Source: Methylocapsa sp. D3K7 (GTDB lineage Bacteria; Pseudomonadota; Alphaproteobacteria; Rhizobiales; Beijerinckiaceae). Taken from it: a stretch of 64,000 nucleotides of DNA. Positions 44,676-62,926 of the stretch are shown here, piece by piece. The stretch is taken from assembly GCF_029855125.1 (NCBI RefSeq), contig NZ_CP123229.1, positions 1,550,001 to 1,614,000 of the forward strand, in the 5' to 3' direction. Position 1 is the first letter of the stretch. Each line of letters begins with the position of its first letter. The position numbers were made by a program, and so were the translations under genes. The notes beneath the pieces are model-generated. The model had not been told where the DNA came from and did no database searches. It saw nothing but the letters and a program-made list of their open reading frames with translations.

Positions 44676-45833
44676 TTATTCCTTTGGCCGGACAGCCTGC
44701 GGCTCAAGATGCGCGGACGAATCGATGCGCACCCGTGCTCCCGCCTGCAATTTGAGCTGACCTTCGGCAACGACGACTTCGCCAGCATCGACCCCTTCGA
44801 GAATGGCGACACGATCTTCCCGTACATCGCCGACGCGCACGGGTCTGCGTTCAATGATCATGACAGCCTCCTCCTTCGCCGGTGCCGCCTGCGCAGCACC
44901 CGACTCCGGAGGAATGGGCTTAACCACGAAAACGCTATCTCCATAAAGCGAATAGGTAATAGCAGTTCGGGGCAATGTCATGACCTTAAGGGGTTCCCCG
45001 GCAAGCACGTTCACATTGGCAAACATTCCGGGCCTGAGTTGTTTTTTGGCATTGTCAAGCTGACCGCGCACCGTGACATTGCGGCTTTCCTGAGCAACCC
45101 GTGCATCGACGGTTTTGATCACGCCATGAAATATTTGTCCTGGATAAGCGTCGACCTCGAGTTCGATCGGCAAGCCAGCTTTCAGCAAGCCGAGAGATTT
45201 TTCGGGTACCGGGAAATCAACAAAAATCGGATCAAGCTGCTGCAAGGAAATAAGGCCGGCTCCCGGCGAAACATATTGCCCAAGATCCAACTTACGAATT
45301 CCGACTCGGCCAGCAAATGGAGCCGTGAGCATCTTCTGCGCGATGATGGCGCGAACGCGTTCCACCGCGGCGGCGGCGGAATCTCGCGCCGCTTCAGCGG
45401 AATCAAAATTGGCCTTGGCCGTATTGCCGCCTTGGATCAGCTGACGCTGACGCCCAAGCGCGAAATCAGCGTTCTTGAGCACCGCGAGATTATTCTTAAG
45501 ATCGGCCTGCTCCACCGAATTGTCGATTTCGAAGAGAGGCGCGCCTTTTTCTACGTCTTGGCCCGACTCAACCCGGACGGCGACAATCGCGCCGCCGATT
45601 TGCGGCGCGATTTCGATTTCTTGGACGGCTCGCAAGGAGCCAATCGCGGGCAGACGCGGTGTCCAGGTCTCGCTTCGCGCCGTGGCGACCGCAACCGAGG
45701 TTGGTGGGGGTACCGCCGCAAGGATGAAGCTTTTGATCATCCCAGGTTTGACGACGAATTGAAAATAGCCAAGCCCCACGCTCAGTGCCGCGAGAAATAT
45801 CAAGACGCCAATGAAAATGATGCTACGCTTCAT
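44676..45833 (-). CDS. RND efflux periplasmic adaptor (membrane fusion protein)
   Basis: A 385-residue adaptor with an N-terminal membrane anchor (about 3-25), a split lipoyl domain (IAPQIGGAIVAVRVESGQDVEKG, then APFAGRVGIRKLDLGQYVSPG), a coiled-coil hairpin between the halves, a beta-barrel and a membrane-proximal domain. It bridges the permease to an outer-membrane duct. The ATG at 45833 has GGGAAAC upstream; a TTG at 45857 would add eight residues. First gene of the pair. Confidence 0.92.
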   Translation of the reverse strand: MKRSIIFIGVLIFLAALSVGLGYFQFVVKPGMIKSFILAAVPPPTSVAVATARSETWTPRLPAIGSLRAVQEIEIAPQIGGAIVAVRVESGQDVEKGAPLFEIDNSVEQADLKNNLAVLKNADFALGRQRQLIQGGNTAKANFDSAEAARDSAAAAVERVRAIIAQKMLTAPFAGRVGIRKLDLGQYVSPGAGLISLQQLDPIFVDFPVPEKSLGLLKAGLPIELEVDAYPGQIFHGVIKTVDARVAQESRNVTVRGQLDNAKKQLRPGMFANVNVLAGEPLKVMTLPRTAITYSLYGDSVFVVKPIPPESGAAQAAPAKEEAVMIIERRPVRVGDVREDRVAILEGVDAGEVVVAEGQLKLQAGARVRIDSSAHLEPQAVRPKE

Positions 45834-46296
45834 GTTTCCCGACCAAGTCGTCTCCAAACGGTTCAGGTGCGTTCCGCCACTTCGGAGAAGATAAAAGCGG
45901 TAAGCTCGTCAGGCGATCGCCATCCCGATTTGTCAGCTTCTCCGGACGCGGCGGCCCCTCCGCCTCTGCCGCCCCAGCGTCGCAAAGTCAACGCCACTGT
46001 CCCGCACTCATGACTCAGCTTCTGGATCATCGCTTGGCCGCGGAAGCGAACATACGTTTGCCATTCCCTCGAATCATATGGGAATAGCGTAAAGTAGATT
46101 TTAGTCTTAACTATTCAGAAAATACCCTTCGCGGAAAATCTCCGCATTTGTGAAAGAGATTGATGGCCATCCATCGCTGGCTTGTAGTCACGCCACAATC
46201 AGACGAAACTACGGCAGCGCGTAGGCAAGATCACTTCAACTCTATGTGTTTGGGATATGGGGCGGCAGATCCATCAAAGATCCCCAATGTTTATCC
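45834..46296. other. 463-base intergenic region, no firm gene
   Basis: This gap lies between the start of the RND adaptor gene and the end of the glycogen operon. The half near 46060-46130 is A/T-rich and likely contains the pump promoter, but no convincing -35/-10 pair was found. A small hairpin GCGGA-AAATC-TCCGC sits at 46131-46145. A 45-codon frame at 46163-46300 has a weak AAAGAG site and no recognisable protein features. Confidence 0.5.
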
Positions 46297-53730
<7,434 letters not shown>

Positions 53731-53734
<4 letters not shown>

Positions 53735-54987
53735 GCGCCGAGCCTGTCGATCATCTGCTGGGTTATGAGCACGATCCCATTTTCGGTACGCCGGAATCGC
53801 TTGGCATCCGCCAGTTCATCTTCTCCCACAACAAGCCCTTCAGGTATTTTCACGCCGCGATCAATCACGACATTCTTGAGATGGGACGAACGGCCAATAT
53901 CGACATAAGGCAAAATGACTGCATTCTCGATCGTGCAATAGGAATTGACACGCACGCCGGTGAACAGAACAGAACGCCTCAACTGCGCACCGGAAACGAT
54001 GCAGCCTCCCGAAACGAGCGAGGAAACCGCAAAGCCGCGGCGGCCATCTTCATCATGCACAAATTTCGCCGGCGGGGTCACCGCGCCGTCCGTCCAAATC
54101 GGCCAGTCCCGGTCGAACAAGTCAAGATCCGGCACGACGCCCGTCAAATCGATATTCGCCGCCCAATAGGCATCGACGGTGCCCACGTCGCGCCAATAGG
54201 CCTGCGTCTCATTGGATGAGCGGACGCAAGAGTCCGAAAACCGGTGCGCGACCGCTTTGCCATGTTTCACGAGGAAGGGAATAATGTCCTTGCCGAAATC
54301 CCGGCTCGAATTTGGCGTTGCGGCATCGCGGGCAAGCTGGTCAAAAAGAAACTTCGTCTCGAACACATAGATACCCATCGAGGCGAGGCAATTGTGGGGG
54401 TCGCCGGGCATGCCTGGCGGATGTTTTGGCTTTTCGACGAATGCGGAGATGTTGTCCGACGGGTCCGTGTGCATGACGCCAAAATCGGACGCCTCTTTGC
54501 GCGGCACTTGGAGACAGCCGACGGTCACATCGGCGCCGGAGTCGACATGCTGTTGCAGCATGAGCTCATAGTCCATCTTGTAGATATGATCGCCCGCAAG
54601 CACAACCATGTATTTGGGTTCGCGGTCGCCAATGATGTCGATGTTTTGATAGACCGCGTCCGCCGTGCCCGCGTACCATTGGCTTTCGGAAACCCTCTGA
54701 CTTGCCGGAAGAATGTCGAAACTCTCGTTGCTTCCCGTGCGGAAAAAATTCCAGCCGCGCGTGAGGTGGCCAATCAGACTGTGCGCCTTGTATTGCGTGG
54801 CGACGCCGACGCGGCGGATGCCAGAGTTCAAGGCATTGGAAAGGGCGAAGTCGATGATCCGCGACTTGCCGCCGAAATAAACCGCCGGCTTGGCCCGCCG
54901 GTCGGTCAACTCGAGGAGACGGCTGCCGCGCCCGCCAGCGAGAATAAAGGCCATGGCCTGACGCCCGATCGGCGCACTCGATCTCAT
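53731..54987 (-). CDS. glgC: Glucose-1-phosphate adenylyltransferase
   Basis: A 418-residue ADP-glucose pyrophosphorylase. The nucleotide-binding loop is [25 protein letters not shown] in overlapping segments near residues 16-40, with [20 protein letters not shown] sequence following. The sugar-phosphate region has FVEKPK, and a left-handed beta-helix forms the C-terminus. It is the committed and usually allosterically controlled step of glycogen synthesis. It is spaced 62 bases from glgB and coupled to glgA. Confidence 0.97.
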
Positions 54988-55049
54988 TCTTGTTTCTCTC
55001 CAGCGTCCCCAAAGCCTGAGTGCCTATAAAATTCGCGAAAGCGGCCTCC

Positions 55050-57290
55050 TCATTGATCCGCGAATTGCAAATAAAGGGTCGCGAGCGGCGGCAGTGTCAG
55101 TTCGGCCGAAGCAGGCAGTCCATGCGAAGAAATATCCCCTGCCGCGATCCCTCCGAGATTGCCTAAGCCAGAACCGCCATATATCTCGACATCGGTATTA
55201 AGAATTTCCCGCCACCATCCGGGGCAAGGGAGGCCGATCCGGTAGCCATGGCGTGGCACCGGCGTGAAATTGGCCACCATGACCACCGGCGGATCTTGCG
55301 GGGCCCCATATCTTATGAAGGCCACCACGGACTGTTCGCGATCATCGACCACAATCCAGCGAAAGCCTTCCGGCTCGCAATCGCGCGCATGCAGTGCCGG
55401 TTGCGTCTGATGAAGCCGGTTCAAATCCCTGACCAGCAGCTGAATCCCTTTGTGCAGTGGAAATTCGAGAAGGTGGAAATCGAGGCTGCAATCCTCGTTC
55501 CACTCCCGGCGCTGCGCGAACTCCTGGCCCATGAACAAAAGCTTCTTGCCAGGATGCGCCCACATAAATCCGTAATAGGCGCGAAGGTTCGCAAATTTCT
55601 GCCAATCGTCGCCCGGCATTTTGTTGATCAGCGAAGCCTTGCCGTGCACCACTTCATCGTGGCTGAGCGGCAGTACAAAATTCTCGGAGAAGGCATAGAG
55701 CAAGCCGAATGTCAGACGGTCATGGTGCCATTTCCGGTGCACCGGATCTTGCGCCATATAGGCGAGCGTATCGTGCATGAAGCCAAGGTTCCATTTGAAC
55801 CCAAAACCTAGGCCGCCCGCATGCGTCGGTGAGGATACCCCCGGCCATGCCGTCGACTCCTCCGCGATGGTCACGGCGCCAGGATGCGCAGCGTAAACGA
55901 GTTCGTTAACCCGTTTCACAAAAGCCACGGCATCGCGATTGTCATTACCGCCATCGCTGTTTGGGAGCCATTCGCCTGGCTTGCGCGAATAATCGAGGTA
56001 GAGCATCGAGGCGACGGCATCGACGCGAAGCCCATCCACATGATAGCGGTCGAGCCAGAAAAGCGCATTGGCCGCCAGAAACGCCCTGACTTCGCGGCGG
56101 CCGAAATCATAGATCGCCGTGTTCCAGTCGGGATGGAAGCCAAGGCGCGGATCGCCATGTTCGTAAAGCGGCGCGCCATCGAATTGCGCTAGGCCATGAA
56201 TGTCGGTCGGGAAATGTGCCGGCACCCAATCGAGGATGACGCTAAGACCCGCCGCATGCGCCCGATCGACGAAGCGCGCAAAGCCTGCAGGATCGCCGAA
56301 ACGCCGGGTCGGCGCGAAAAGGCCGATCGGCTCATAGCCCCATGAGGCATCGAGCGGATGTTCCGAGACCGGCAGCAGCTCGATATGGGTGAAGCCAAGT
56401 TCCGACACATAGGGAATGAGGCGGGACGCGAGTTCGTCGTAGGAGAGAAATCGTCCCCCGTCGCCGCGCATCCAAGAGCCGAGGTGGACCTCATAGATCG
56501 TCATCGGCTTACGCCTTGGATCGCCATTCCGGCGCCGCTCAAGGAAATCCCCGTCAGTCCAGGCGAAGCGTTCGGTACGAGCCACGATTGAGGCCGTCGA
56601 GGGACGCAATTCGCCCAAGAACCCGACGGGATCAGCTTTCAGCGGCAAAAGTCTGCCATCGTTGGAAACAATTTCATATTTATAGGCCGTGCCTTCATTG
56701 ACCTCCGGCGCGAAAATTTCCCAAAGACCGGAATCGATGCGCTTGCGCATCTGATGCCGGCGCCCGTCCCAGGCATTGAAATCGCCAACGACCGAGACCC
56801 GCCATGCGCGCGGCGCCCAAACCGCGAAATGCACGCCGGCGATTCCTTCGAATGACATGAGATGCGCCCCAAGCCGCTCATAAAGCTGGCGATGGGTCCC
56901 CTCGACGAAGAGATAATCATCCGTCGCGCCGAGCACCGGTGGCAAGGCGTAGGGATCGATGAAATCCCAGGTTCCGTTGCTATTCGCCGCCCGCAGGCGA
57001 TAGGGAAACCGGCTCGCGCGATGTTTGGCAAGCCCTTCGAAAAAGCCGCCGCCGCGCGCTGTGAGTTCGATCTCCTTCGTGCCGTCTTCCAGGACCGCTG
57101 CCACGCTTTCGGCATGCGGTACCAAAGCGCGGATCACTATTCCATCCGCAGTTTCATGCGGACCGAGCACAGCGAAGGGATCCTGGTGGCGCGCCACCAG
57201 CAAGGCCTGCACCGTTTCCTCGCCAATCCGCCAATTTGGGCTCGCGGCGGACTCTTTGTCTCCGCTGCGTTTCCGCCCGAACCATCCCAT
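55050..57290 (-). CDS. glgB: 1,4-alpha-glucan branching enzyme
   Basis: A 746-residue GH13 branching enzyme. An N-terminal extension and a CBM48 domain ([19 protein letters not shown], about 150-170) precede the TIM barrel. The catalytic residues are Asp in [15 protein letters not shown], Glu in [10 protein letters not shown] and Asp in [10 protein letters not shown]. It introduces alpha-1,6 branches. The start at 57290 has GGAAGGGG six bases upstream and lies one base after the glgP stop, indicating tight coupling. Confidence 0.97.
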   Translation of the reverse strand: MGWFGRKRSGDKESAASPNWRIGEETVQALLVARHQDPFAVLGPHETADGIVIRALVPHAESVAAVLEDGTKEIELTARGGGFFEGLAKHRASRFPYRLRAANSNGTWDFIDPYALPPVLGATDDYLFVEGTHRQLYERLGAHLMSFEGIAGVHFAVWAPRAWRVSVVGDFNAWDGRRHQMRKRIDSGLWEIFAPEVNEGTAYKYEIVSNDGRLLPLKADPVGFLGELRPSTASIVARTERFAWTDGDFLERRRNGDPRRKPMTIYEVHLGSWMRGDGGRFLSYDELASRLIPYVSELGFTHIELLPVSEHPLDASWGYEPIGLFAPTRRFGDPAGFARFVDRAHAAGLSVILDWVPAHFPTDIHGLAQFDGAPLYEHGDPRLGFHPDWNTAIYDFGRREVRAFLAANALFWLDRYHVDGLRVDAVASMLYLDYSRKPGEWLPNSDGGNDNRDAVAFVKRVNELVYAAHPGAVTIAEESTAWPGVSSPTHAGGLGFGFKWNLGFMHDTLAYMAQDPVHRKWHHDRLTFGLLYAFSENFVLPLSHDEVVHGKASLINKMPGDDWQKFANLRAYYGFMWAHPGKKLLFMGQEFAQRREWNEDCSLDFHLLEFPLHKGIQLLVRDLNRLHQTQPALHARDCEPEGFRWIVVDDREQSVVAFIRYGAPQDPPVVMVANFTPVPRHGYRIGLPCPGWWREILNTDVEIYGGSGLGNLGGIAAGDISSHGLPASAELTLPPLATLYLQFADQ

Positions 57291-57291
57291 T

Positions 57292-59799
57292 TCATCCCCT
57301 TCCGGGCGGCCGCACCGGAACGTTCCAGATTTCCTGCGCATACTCGCTGATGGTGCGGTCAGAGGAGAACCAGCCCATACGGGCCGTGTTGAGGGCGGCC
57401 GCCTGCCACCATGCATGTTTATCGCGCCAGCGCCGGAACACCGAGCGCTGGGCCTCGAAATAGCTGTCGAAGTCGGCGGTGACCAGAAAATAATCATTAT
57501 GCGTCAACATATTGACGAGGCCCCGATATCGGTCGGGCTCGTCGGGAGAGAAAACACCCGAACCAATTGCGTCGAGCACCTCGGCAAGCTTGACCGACCG
57601 ATTGATCGCGGGCCGCCCGTCGATCCCTTGCTGCCGGTGCGCCTCGACCTCCTCCGCCGTCAGTCCAAAAATAAAGATATTTTCGGCGCCAACCTTCTCG
57701 CGAATTTCAACATTGGCGCCGTCGAGGGTGCCGATGGTTAGGGCGCCGTTCAAGGCGAATTTCATATTTCCGGTTCCCGATGCCTCCATACCGGCGGTCG
57801 AGATTTGTTCCGAAAGATCGGCGGCCGGAATGATCCGCTCAGCGAGACTCACATTGTAGTTGGGCAAGAAGACGATCTTTAAAAGTCCGCGAACCGTAGG
57901 ATCCGAGTTGACGATCTCGGCGACATCATTGGCGAGCCGGATGATCAGTTTCGCGGTGGCATAGCTCGCTGCCGCCTTGCCCGCGAAGATCTTGACCCGT
58001 GGAATCCAGTCCCGCATGGGTTGCGCGCGGATGGCATCATAGACGGCAACTGCTTCCAATATATTGAGGACTTGCCGCTTATATTCATGGATACGCTTGA
58101 TGTGCACGTCAAAAAGCGCGTCAGGATCGATCACGACTCCCACGCGCTGCCGGACGAGTTTCGACAGCGCGACTTTGTTCGCCCGCCGGTGCGCGGCGTA
58201 GCGTTCCTGGAACGACGAATCGCCGGCGACGGCGGCAACCTTCTCCAGCATCATCGCATCGTCGAGCAGCCGGTCGCCGGTCACCTCAGTCAAGAGCGAC
58301 GTCAACCCCGGATTTGCTTCCTTGAGCCAACGGCGGAAGGTGATGCCATTGGTTTTGTTCGTGATCCGTCCGGGAAGCACGGAATCAAGCTCGCGAAAAA
58401 CCGTAACTTTCATCAAATCCGAATGGAGCTTCGATACCCCATTCACTTTGTGCGAGCCCAAGAACGCGAGATGTCCCATGCGCACGCGCCGCCCATGCGC
58501 CTCGTCGATCAGCGACAGCGCCGATAGTGTCTCGCCCGTCACGTCTGGAAGTTTGCTCACATTGGCAAGATGGATGGCGTTGATAAGATAGATGATTTGC
58601 ATGTGGCGGGGGAGCAGCCGCTCCATCAAAGGCACCGGCCAGGTCTCCAACGCCTCCGGCAGCAAGGTGTGGTTGGTATAGCTGAAGGTCGCTTGCGTCG
58701 CCGCCCAGGCTTCGCGCCATGGAACCTGATGCAAATCGACGAGAATGCGCATCAGTTCGGTAACCGCGATCGCCGGATGCGTGTCGTTGAGCTGGATCGC
58801 CACCTTGTCGGCAAGCGACTCGATGGCACCATGCTGGCTGAGGTGACGGCGCACCAAATCTTGCAAGGAAGCAGACGCGAAGAAATATTCCTGACGCAAG
58901 CGCAATTCCTCACCTGCAGGTGAGGCATCGCTTGGGTAGAGCACTTTGGAAATAGATTCCGCACGAACCCGGTCCATCAGCGCGCCGACATGATCACCGC
59001 TGTTGAAGACGTCGAGTTGCAGCGGATCTGGCGCCCGCGCCGACCACAGCCGGAGGGCGTTGACATGGGCGCCGCGCCATCCCGGAATCGGCGTATCATA
59101 GGCAACCGCCTTGACGGTTTCTGCCGGATGCCAAATATGCCTGACCGAACCGTCCTCCTGGTGTTCGGCCTCGATGCGGCCGCCAAAACCGATCTCATAT
59201 TCGAATTCCGGCCGCGGAAATTCCCAAGGATTGCCAAACGACAACCAGTCTTCCGGATATTCGAGCTGACGCCCGTCCTTGATTCGCTGCCGAAACAAGC
59301 CATGATCGTAGCGGATGCCATAGCCATATGCGGCAATCGAGAGGGTTGCCATGCTCTCCATGAAACAGGCCGCGAGCCGGCCAAGGCCGCCATTGCCGAG
59401 CGCCGCATCCGGTTCAAGTTCACGCAACTCCTCGAGATCGACGCCAAGTTCTGCAAGCGCAGCGCGGGTCTGTTCGATCATCTCCATGTTGGTGAGCGCA
59501 TCGATCAACAGACGGCCGATGAGAAATTCGAGACTTAAGTAATAGACTCGCTTGCGATGCGTCCGATGGGTTTCATCGTTCGAGGCGATCCAGCGCTCAA
59601 CGATCCTATCACGCACGGTGAGTGCCGTCGCAATGAACCAGTCGCGCGGGCGCGCAGTGACGACGCGCTTGCCAAGGGCATAGGTGAGCTTTTCGATAAT
59701 CGCGTCGCGAATTGCCGCCACGTCCGGTTCAGTTTTCACGCCGCCTTCCCCGGCGGGAGCATCCTGTTTGGAGGCAGCGGTTTCGATTTCCAATTCCAT
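57292..59799 (-). CDS. glgP: Glycogen/starch/alpha-glucan phosphorylase
   Basis: An 835-residue GT35 phosphorylase releasing glucose 1-phosphate from glycogen. The early signature [13 protein letters not shown] is followed by [19 protein letters not shown]. The pyridoxal phosphate lysine lies near residue 680 in [20 protein letters not shown]. The start at 59799 has GGAGGTC nine bases upstream. First gene of the glg operon, with a promoter about 180 bases upstream. Having the degradative enzyme first, ahead of the biosynthetic genes, is notable but seen elsewhere. Confidence 0.97.
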   Translation of the reverse strand: MELEIETAASKQDAPAGEGGVKTEPDVAAIRDAIIEKLTYALGKRVVTARPRDWFIATALTVRDRIVERWIASNDETHRTHRKRVYYLSLEFLIGRLLIDALTNMEMIEQTRAALAELGVDLEELRELEPDAALGNGGLGRLAACFMESMATLSIAAYGYGIRYDHGLFRQRIKDGRQLEYPEDWLSFGNPWEFPRPEFEYEIGFGGRIEAEHQEDGSVRHIWHPAETVKAVAYDTPIPGWRGAHVNALRLWSARAPDPLQLDVFNSGDHVGALMDRVRAESISKVLYPSDASPAGEELRLRQEYFFASASLQDLVRRHLSQHGAIESLADKVAIQLNDTHPAIAVTELMRILVDLHQVPWREAWAATQATFSYTNHTLLPEALETWPVPLMERLLPRHMQIIYLINAIHLANVSKLPDVTGETLSALSLIDEAHGRRVRMGHLAFLGSHKVNGVSKLHSDLMKVTVFRELDSVLPGRITNKTNGITFRRWLKEANPGLTSLLTEVTGDRLLDDAMMLEKVAAVAGDSSFQERYAAHRRANKVALSKLVRQRVGVVIDPDALFDVHIKRIHEYKRQVLNILEAVAVYDAIRAQPMRDWIPRVKIFAGKAAASYATAKLIIRLANDVAEIVNSDPTVRGLLKIVFLPNYNVSLAERIIPAADLSEQISTAGMEASGTGNMKFALNGALTIGTLDGANVEIREKVGAENIFIFGLTAEEVEAHRQQGIDGRPAINRSVKLAEVLDAIGSGVFSPDEPDRYRGLVNMLTHNDYFLVTADFDSYFEAQRSVFRRWRDKHAWWQAAALNTARMGWFSSDRTISEYAQEIWNVPVRPPGRG

Positions 59800-59976
59800 C
59801 GCGGCGGACCTCCATCGGGAACTCAAGGACCGCCGGCACGCGGCCAGCCGCGCCCGGGCTGTGGCCCGTGACTTACTTGATCGACCCTCTCCCGCGTTCT
59901 CCCAGCCCGCGCATTTGACGCGCGTGACAAAGCGGCAAATTTCGTATCCGGTTCTGCATCGGCCGCTTGTGCCGAC

Positions 59977-60005
59977 ACTATAGGCAGTGGTCCAGCATGC
60001 CGCAA
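59977..60005 (-). promoter_or_regulatory. Predicted promoter of the glycogen operon
   Basis: On the minus strand TTGCGG (60000-60005), a 17-base spacer and TATAGT (59977-59982) form a good sigma70-type promoter. The expected start is near 59970, giving a leader of about 170 bases before glgP. The divergent 60189 gene starts on the other side; a hairpin CTCTGG-CAAA-CCAGAG (60113-60128) lies between. Confidence 0.6.
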
Positions 60006-60188
60006 GATCAGTTTGGCGGCACCCCTTTGACGTCTTCACCGCCTCGGGAATAGGCTGCGGACGCCGGATTCGTGATTAAGAATCAAGCAACCGCGGTGGC
60101 GGATTTCCTTCCCTCTGGCAAACCAGAGTGAAATGCGGCGGCCGCGTGCTATTATATTCGGCGTTCATTTTTGAAGAGGAGAATTGCC

Positions 60189-61034
60189 GTGCTCGTTTCA
60201 CCGCCAATGAGCGCCGCGAGCGATCCCGTCGAGCGGATCGAAGGTGATTGGGCGGCGGGCGTGCTTTTTCTTTGCGACCATGCGACCAACGCGCTGCCTG
60301 AAGCCTATGGAACGCTCGGGTTAACCAAACAACAACTCGACCGCCATATCGCCTATGATATTGGCGCTGCCTGGCTCACCCGTCATCTTGCCGGAATTTT
60401 CGGAGCTCCGGCTATTCTGTCACGATTCTCGCGGCTCCTCATCGACCCCAACCGCGGCGCCGACGACCCGACACTCGTCATGCAGCTCTCGGACGGCGCC
60501 ATCATTCCTGGAAATGCCAGAATCAGCGCCGAAGAAATCCATCATCGTACTGCGCGGTTTTGGCGGCCCTACCGTCACGCGATCGCAACGGCAATTGAAG
60601 CGATGATGAAACATGGCCCGCCCCCGGCAGTTGTTTCAGTTCATACCTTTACGCCCTCGTGGAAGTCCCTCCCAAGGCCGTGGGAGATTGGCATCTTGTG
60701 GGATAACGATCCGCGCATCGCCAAGCCTCTGATAGCAGCGCTTCGCCAGGAGGGGCTCTGCGTCGGCGACAACGAACCTTACGATGGTGCGCTTCAGGGA
60801 GACACTCTGGACGAGGAGATCACTCGGCTTGGGCTCGCCGGCCTTCTCATCGAAATACGCCAAGACCGCGTCAGCACGGAGCCCGAGGCAACCGCTTTCG
60901 CCAATCGGCTGGCGCGCCTCCTGCGTCCGATCCTCGCCTGTCCGGACCTCCACCGCAAGGCATTTTACCCAAGCCGCACTGGACGTCATGTGAAATTAGC
61001 CAGCGCCGATAGGCAAGACCCTCTGGCGACATAG
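60189..61034 (+). CDS. N-formylglutamate amidohydrolase family protein
   Basis: A 281-residue protein of the N-formylglutamate amidohydrolase (HutG-type) family. The conserved start region GVLFLCDHATNALPEAYG, then LSRFSRLLIDPNRGADDPTL and VVSVHTFTP carry the likely metal-binding residues. The family releases glutamate and formate in histidine degradation, but no other hut gene is near, so the substrate is uncertain. The GTG at 60189 has AGAGGAGA six bases upstream; a TTG at 60171 lacks one. Confidence 0.85.
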   Translation: MLVSPPMSAASDPVERIEGDWAAGVLFLCDHATNALPEAYGTLGLTKQQLDRHIAYDIGAAWLTRHLAGIFGAPAILSRFSRLLIDPNRGADDPTLVMQLSDGAIIPGNARISAEEIHHRTARFWRPYRHAIATAIEAMMKHGPPPAVVSVHTFTPSWKSLPRPWEIGILWDNDPRIAKPLIAALRQEGLCVGDNEPYDGALQGDTLDEEITRLGLAGLLIEIRQDRVSTEPEATAFANRLARLLRPILACPDLHRKAFYPSRTGRHVKLASADRQDPLAT

Positions 61035-61175
61035 GATTGTGGGGATTACCCCTTACACGTCTTGACGCTCGCCAGCGGAAGCCCTCATTGCACTCCCATT
61101 GTCGCGAGCAGCGCCCTGGATACGGCTGACACAGTGCCTAGCTTCGCAAGCCGCGGCCAGTTAACGGAATGGTGG

Positions 61176-61430
61176 ATGATGGACGATATAGCCAAAACAG
61201 GTGTCGCGGCGCAGGAGCTTACGCAGTTCGTCGAGCGTGTGGAGCGGCTGGAGGAGGAAAAAAAGGCAATTTCAGACGATATCCGCGAGGTCTATGCTGA
61301 AATGAAAGGGCGCGGTTTCGATGTGCGGGCGGTCCGGCAAATCATACGAATCAGAAAGCAGGATCATTCCGAGCGAAAGGAAATGGAAGCCGTTCTCGAA
61401 CTCTATATGGGTGCCCTAAATATGAACTGA
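61176..61430 (+). CDS. gapR: GapR-like nucleoid-associated protein (DUF2312)
   Basis: An 84-residue, largely helical protein matching DUF2312: LTQFVERVERLEEEKKAISD, then DIREVYAEMKGRGFDVRAVR and a closing helix ERKEMEAVLELYMGAL. Caulobacter GapR of this family encircles overtwisted A/T-rich DNA and supports replication. The family is single or multi-copy in Rhizobiales, so this could be a paralogue. The ATG at 61176 is preferred; a second ATG follows at once. It has about 140 bases of spacer before it and an A/T-rich 220-base gap after it. Confidence 0.82.
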   Translation: MMDDIAKTGVAAQELTQFVERVERLEEEKKAISDDIREVYAEMKGRGFDVRAVRQIIRIRKQDHSERKEMEAVLELYMGALNMN

Positions 61431-61654
61431 GCATAGCTGAGCGGGTAACTATATTCTGGGCTCACGTTTTTTTTGAAATAATAATTCTCTTCGCTAGAAT
61501 ATTTGGCCGAAAAAGGTGTTCCCGAAGGAAACTCCTGCTCGGCATGTTCTTCAACCGTGTGAAAAAACTGTTTGGGTCATTCGTAGCATTTTCCCGATTG
61601 TAAAATAGACTCCGTTCATTGCACAGTTTCTGGCTCTATTTTTGGAAAATTGAA

Positions 61655-61879
61655 ATGATTGATATTGACGAGGTTCTCGCGGCCGCGATTCGTACTACGT
61701 TTCTGCAACTGAACGGTCCCGCGTCGCGGCTGCCTCAGCATATCGAAGTGGCGATCGCCCAGCGCATTCGCGCGGCTCTTGAACAAGAAGGCGTTATAGT
61801 AGCGCCAGCACGCCGAATACCAAGCGCCGCGAAATCAGACGAGACAAAAAGCTCTCAACACGCCCCGCATTCTAACTGA
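61655..61879 (+). CDS. Hypothetical protein (74 aa)
   Basis: A 74-residue soluble protein beginning MIDIDEVLAAAIRTTFLQLN, with a predicted two-helix core and a polar tail. GGAAAA lies upstream at fair spacing. The A/T-rich stretch before it (61431-61654) may contain its promoter but I see no clear one. Family not recognised. Confidence 0.45.
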   Translation: MIDIDEVLAAAIRTTFLQLNGPASRLPQHIEVAIAQRIRAALEQEGVIVAPARRIPSAAKSDETKSSQHAPHSN

Positions 61880-61947
61880 ATAGAGTATCCGCTCAGGAAC
61901 GCGCCGTTGGCTTTTGTTGGCGATGCCTGAGCCCAACGGCCGGGCGA

Positions 61948-62754
61948 TCAGCCGCCAAGTAACCGCCCACGAATGAGCCGCTCTAATGCAAATCCTGAAA
62001 AAATCGTGCAGGCTGCCCAGGCCATTAGATAGGTTTTGTCCAACACCAACGAACCATAGCCATCGTAATAGGCTGATCGCATCCATTCGATTGCCTGAAG
62101 AACGGGATTAAAACTCAAATAGTAGCGGGCAACTTCCGGCAAAGAATCGGGAACGAACATGACGCCCGACGAGATGTACAGGGAAATGATGATAAGCGCG
62201 TAGCCCGTCATCCACCCGACGAAAGCCGTAGCGATGATCGCATTGATGATCCCCATGCCAAGGCCGAGCAGGACCGAAGCCCCAAAAGCGAAAGAGGCCT
62301 GAGCGATGTCGCGCGGCATGAAGTCGACCTCACAAAACCATAGGATCAGGAAGAGCGAAGCCGTCATCATGCAAGCTCCGAGGATTTCAAGGAAAGCGCG
62401 GGCCATGAGGACATCAGTAATTTTGACGACCGGAAAGACGATGAGAGGCCGGTTCAACACCAGCCCTATCATGATCCAGCGCGACATGTAGCTGAATGTC
62501 ATGAAGGGCACGAGTCCGGTCGCAAAGAAGAGGATGGTACTGTTGCCGAATGGTGCTGTCCGGCCAAGGCTTGTATAGACTGTCAGCAGGACAAGAACAT
62601 GGACGAGTGGCCACGCCACACTTGAGAAGAGAAAACCAAGGCCATTGCCGAAATAGCGGGTTTTGACGTCACGCAGCATCAGAGCGTAGATTACTTGCCC
62701 CTGCGTACGGAGAACGTCTCCCAGCGAGATCGCACGGTTTTCCAGTTCGGGCAT
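61948..62754 (-). CDS. ABC-2 type transporter permease, polysaccharide export (Wzm/KpsM-like)
   Basis: A 268-residue membrane protein with six hydrophobic helices and the ABC-2 permease layout. The cytoplasmic start VIYALMLRDVKTRYFGNGLGFLFS is typical of polysaccharide and polyol phosphate exporters, as is PVLQAIEWMRSAYY near the C-terminus. It should pair with an ATPase, which is not in the window. The upstream neighbour on the same strand is a glycosyltransferase, supporting a capsule or O-antigen export role. Confidence 0.88.
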   Translation of the reverse strand: MPELENRAISLGDVLRTQGQVIYALMLRDVKTRYFGNGLGFLFSSVAWPLVHVLVLLTVYTSLGRTAPFGNSTILFFATGLVPFMTFSYMSRWIMIGLVLNRPLIVFPVVKITDVLMARAFLEILGACMMTASLFLILWFCEVDFMPRDIAQASFAFGASVLLGLGMGIINAIIATAFVGWMTGYALIIISLYISSGVMFVPDSLPEVARYYLSFNPVLQAIEWMRSAYYDGYGSLVLDKTYLMAWAACTIFSGFALERLIRGRLLGG

Positions 62755-62926
62755 CTGATTTCCTGGATATGGATGACGGCTTAACTTGCCATGGCAGTCA
62801 ATACTAAAGACGTGACAAAATTTGCTGCTTATAGTTCTTCCAGTATCTTCCTGGAATGTGGCGGGATTTATGCGTTACTGCATATTTCCCTTCCCTTCAG
62901 AATAAAATGCGGCGTGAAGCGCACGA

